Of a DNA stretch of 26,511 nucleotides, positions 24,859 to 26,511 are shown one piece after another. The stretch comes from Bacteroidales bacterium UBA1205 (GTDB taxonomy: Bacteria; Bacteroidota; Bacteroidia; Bacteroidales; WCHB1-69). A program made the position numbers and the translations under genes. The stretch spans positions 12,961 to 39,471 of the forward strand of contig DBXT01000030.1 of assembly GCA_002309615.1 (NCBI GenBank), read 5' to 3'. Numbering within the stretch: position 1 is the stretch's first letter; every line of letters starts with the position of its first letter. The notes below the pieces were generated by a model. The model had not been told where the DNA came from and did not search any database. It saw only the letters and a list, made by a program, of their open reading frames with translations.

Positions 24859-25404
24859 ATGAAACGAATTGTTTTTTTGTGTTTATTGTCATTAATGACA
24901 AGTTCCTTTGCTCAAGAATTACAAAATGATGATAAATATACTATTTTTGTGCAAGAGTTTTCCCCTCTTGTATGTTCTCAATACATATATCTAATCACTC
25001 CTGAAGGTGATTTTTATTATCATATTCAAAAAGGCAGTTGGTTGTCGCAAACCTATCATACAAAAATCACTGAAGAACAATATTCTGAACTCTTTCCTGA
25101 GGAATACAAAAGAAAGTTGCAAACTATTAACGCTAACGATAGTATTGTCTATGGTAAGCGTTGTGGTGATTGTAGTGGTATTGATGATAGCGACTATGAA
25201 AAGATAACTATTCAAATTAACGGATACCAATTAAAATATACAGGCAAATGCAGATTCTCTTCAAATTTTACAAAATTATTTGACTCTTTGCACCAAACTG
25301 AACCGAAATTTTCCAGTTATACCGGAAAAATCACCCGAAAATCTGCAAAAAATTGGAATCAAATTTCAGAAATACCGGAAAAATTTTCCTCCTTTTCGTT
25401 TTGA
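24859..25404 (+). CDS. Small secreted protein of unknown function
   Basis: A 181-aa protein of no recognised family. Residues 1-19 form a signal peptide (MKRIVFLCLLSLMTSSFAQ), so it is exported. The mature part has aromatic-rich strands and a CGDC pair (Cys102 and Cys105) followed by an acidic GIDDSDYEK; with Cys39 and Cys131, several cysteines could form disulfides or bind metal. Parts such as YEKITIQINGYQLKY suggest a beta-rich fold. The C-terminal 30 residues are Ser/Lys-rich, and the underlying DNA has a 13-base direct repeat (25319-25331 and 25372-25384), so the tail may derive from a duplication. It abuts the hairpin-repeat and transposase region, and its start region has a partial copy near 26138-26190. 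Confidence 0.65.
   Translation: MKRIVFLCLLSLMTSSFAQELQNDDKYTIFVQEFSPLVCSQYIYLITPEGDFYYHIQKGSWLSQTYHTKITEEQYSELFPEEYKRKLQTINANDSIVYGKRCGDCSGIDDSDYEKITIQINGYQLKYTGKCRFSSNFTKLFDSLHQTEPKFSSYTGKITRKSAKNWNQISEIPEKFSSFSF
25319..25384 (+). repeat. 13-bp direct repeat in the 3' end of the secreted gene
   Basis: ATACCGGAAAAAT occurs at 25319-25331 and again at 25372-25384, 53 bases apart, in different reading-frame contexts. It may mark a small duplication or slippage at the edge of the mobile region. Confidence 0.6.
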
Positions 25405-25422
25405 TACTTCGTGTCAACAACT

Positions 25423-25546
25423 ACAATCAAAAACCACCCGATAGCGTTTTAATATCTCACAAATTGCCCTGAAAGGGCAGCATCTATCAGCCAAGGACTT
25501 TGTCCTTGGCATTAATGAACATCCGCATAATCCGCCCCGAAGGGGC
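25423..25546 (+). repeat. REP-like module, left copy: three hairpins in a row
   Basis: Three GC-rich hairpins in an AT-rich, gene-free stretch. H1: stem GCCCT/AGGGC, loop GAA (25466-25478). H2: stem GCCAAGGAC/GTCCTTGGC, loop TTT (25490-25510). H3: stem GCCCC/GGGGC, loop GAA (25534-25546). CTATCAG precedes H2, and GCATAATCC precedes H3. The module ends 18 bases before the transposase stop codon. The stretch 25423-25531 is repeated almost exactly at 26242-26350. Confidence 0.88.
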
Positions 25547-25564
25547 AAAAGCTCCTATAAATGA

Positions 25565-26020
25565 TTAATCGGACAGAACATACCGTTCATCGTATTCGAT
25601 TTTGTATAATCGTAAAAATTCCAAATATTCATCACGAAAACTCTGTTTTTTGTGATGCTCCTTTTGATTTTTAATATAGTTGACAACCGTGTCAACTTGT
25701 GACTGACTGACGGAGAAAACCCCGTAACCTCCTTGCCATGCGAATTTTTCGTATTCCGAAGATATGGTTTTAATCCATCGACTGCTGTTACGTTTCATTT
25801 CTTCAACCACATGTGCAATAGTCTCCGTTCGCGAAAAAAGCATCAAGGCATGTATGTGATTTCCTGTGCCTCCTACACACAACACTTGGCATCCGGTTGT
25901 GTTAACGAGTGCTCCAATGTAATTGTGCAATTGTTCCAAATGTTCATCTTTGACGATGGGACTGGTGGTCTTCACGTGGAAAACAACGTGCAAATATATT
26001 TTACATAACGATTGTGCCAT
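25565..26020 (-). mobile_element. tnpA: IS200/RAYT-type Y1 transposase gene (REP-associated)
   Basis: A 151-aa, apparently intact HUH-type transposase of the IS200/IS605 TnpA or REP-associated tyrosine transposase (RAYT) class. The HUH motif is GNHIHAL with His55 and His57; the catalytic tyrosine is Tyr115 in VVNYIKNQKEHH, with Gln119 one helical turn on, as in family members. WQGGYGVFSVS (95-105) is a typical conserved block, and length is normal. These enzymes cut and join single-stranded DNA next to subterminal hairpins. Here the gene is bracketed by a three-hairpin module on the left and a diverged inverted module on the right, with a further direct module copy beyond. No IS605 tnpB is present. 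The hairpin context favours a domesticated RAYT over a simple IS200. Confidence 0.92.
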
Positions 26021-26035
26021 ATTCTAATTGCTTAT

Positions 26036-26123
26036 GCCCTTACAGGGCGATTATATGTATTATTATTTCATTTTTATGCCCAAGGCGATGCCATGGGCTG
26101 ATAGTCTATTGGCCTTTCAGGCC
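26036..26123 (-). repeat. REP-like module, inverted diverged copy right of the transposase
   Basis: Hairpins H3' (26036-26048, GCCCT/AGGGC, loop TAC), H2' (26078-26098, GCCCAAGGC / GCCATGGGC, loop GAT, one mismatch) and H1' (26111-26123, GGCCT/AGGCC, loop TTC). Read on the minus strand the order is H1', H2', H3', with CTATCAG before H2' and ATAATC before H3', as in the left module. H3' ends 16 bases from the transposase start, so the two modules are mirror-symmetric around the gene. Confidence 0.8.
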
Positions 26124-26137
26124 GTTTCCTTTATTCT

Positions 26138-26190
26138 ATTTTGCAAAAATACAAAAAATATTTCAAATTCACTTATTATGAAATGAATTA
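26138..26190 (+). pseudogene. Partial decayed copy of the start region of the 24859 gene
   Basis: ATTTTGCAAAAATACAAAA (26138 on) and then AAATTCACTTATTATGAAA near 26164-26183 match the leader and start of the secreted gene (around 24777 and 24847), lacking about 40 bases between the two matched blocks. Its ATG (26178) is followed by AAA and then TGA, so it is not coding. It may be the remnant of a duplication that included the leader and gene start. Leader motifs of this composition are common in the window, so part of the match may be convergent. Confidence 0.4.
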
Positions 26191-26241
26191 GAATAAAAAA
26201 ATGCTTCCAATTTTGGGATAGGCAATAAATTTCCCATTTCA

Positions 26242-26350
26242 ACAATCAAAACCACCCGATAGCGTTTTCATATCGCTACAAATTGCCCTGAAAGGGCAGC
26301 ATCTATCAGCCAAGGACAAAGTCCTTGGCATTAATGGACATCCACATAAT
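26242..26350 (+). repeat. REP-like module, second direct copy
   Basis: Nearly identical over 109 bases to 25423-25531, with roughly ten differences. H1 (26285-26297) is identical. H2 (26309-26329) has the same stem but loop AAA instead of TTT. The third hairpin is not maintained: GTCCC AAAAGAGG follows instead of GCCCC/GGGGC. It is oriented like the left copy. Confidence 0.9.
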
Positions 26351-26445
26351 TTGTCCCAAAAGAGGAGAATCAATGCGGCATTTGTAGGTGATCAGGCTCC
26401 GTTTTATCATAATACGGTGGTATCCATGTTGTTTCCATTGAGCCG

Positions 26446-26511
26446 CTATTCCTTTAGGGAATCCTCCACATATTGCTTGAGCGTACCTTTGTTCTTCATT
26501 TTGATCAGTTT
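26446..26511 (-). CDS. Possible C-terminus of a gene running off the window
   Basis: On the minus strand an open frame enters from the window edge and ends at a TAG (26446-26448), encoding a last 21 residues that include KNKGTLKQYVEDSLKE. It looks like ordinary coding sequence in composition but is too short to assign. A second minus-strand frame is also open from the edge to about 26300, running into the hairpin repeat, so the true frame is uncertain. Confidence 0.3.
   Translation of the reverse strand, partial: KLIKMKNKGTLKQYVEDSLKE

Noticed and set aside
25423..26350. CRISPR array
   Set aside because: The repeats are hairpin modules about 109 bases long with only two direct copies and an intervening transposase; there are no regular spacers or cas genes.

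Overview
The window is AT-rich chromosomal DNA from a member of the Bacteroidetes, most likely a Bacteroidales-type or related host-associated or anaerobic lineage. Evidence: several TAnnTTTG-type -7 promoter elements, mostly no Shine-Dalgarno sequences, the coaX / outer-membrane protein / TPR / lptC gene order, two outer-membrane proteins with the FadL-type NPA motif, a DUF3127 protein, an amidophosphoribosyltransferase paralogue beginning MGGFFG, and an IS200-like REP-associated transposase flanked by short hairpin repeats. Species cannot be determined from the sequence alone.

Layout. (1) 1-3758: the 3' end of a tRNA, then one very large NtrY-like membrane histidine kinase on the + strand. 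(2) 3755-8000, minus strand: a tight run of UDP-glucose dehydrogenase, a small secreted protein, a steroid-5-alpha-reductase-family membrane protein, an Old Yellow Enzyme-type flavoprotein and a DUF3127 protein. (3) 8061-16627, minus strand: a nearly gapless operon read as queA, ispD, coaX, an NPA-motif outer-membrane protein, a secreted TPR protein, lptC and uvrA. It mixes tRNA modification, isoprenoid and CoA synthesis, envelope/LPS export and DNA repair. (4) 16911-20076, minus strand: a repetitive Tyr/His/Ser-rich secreted protein followed by a FadL-like outer-membrane protein, closed by a strong terminator. (5) 20233-22473, plus strand: proS and an exonuclease III gene, ending in a bidirectional terminator shared with (6) 22516-23928, minus strand: a PurF-like protein without the glutaminase nucleophile, then pdxJ at 24046-24765. 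(7) 24859-26511: accessory end with a small secreted protein, a REP-associated tyrosine transposase inside an inverted pair of three-hairpin modules, a further direct copy of the module, and the cut-off C-terminus of a possible minus-strand gene.

Most genes are ordinary housekeeping genes. The parts that deserve a second look are the symmetric hairpin modules around the transposase, the PurF paralogue with a dead glutaminase site, the 5-alpha-reductase/flavoprotein pair (a possible steroid or sterol-like lipid reducing module), CoaX with Gln where the family has a catalytic-site Asp, and a perfect 11-bp hairpin embedded in the lptC signal-sequence codons.
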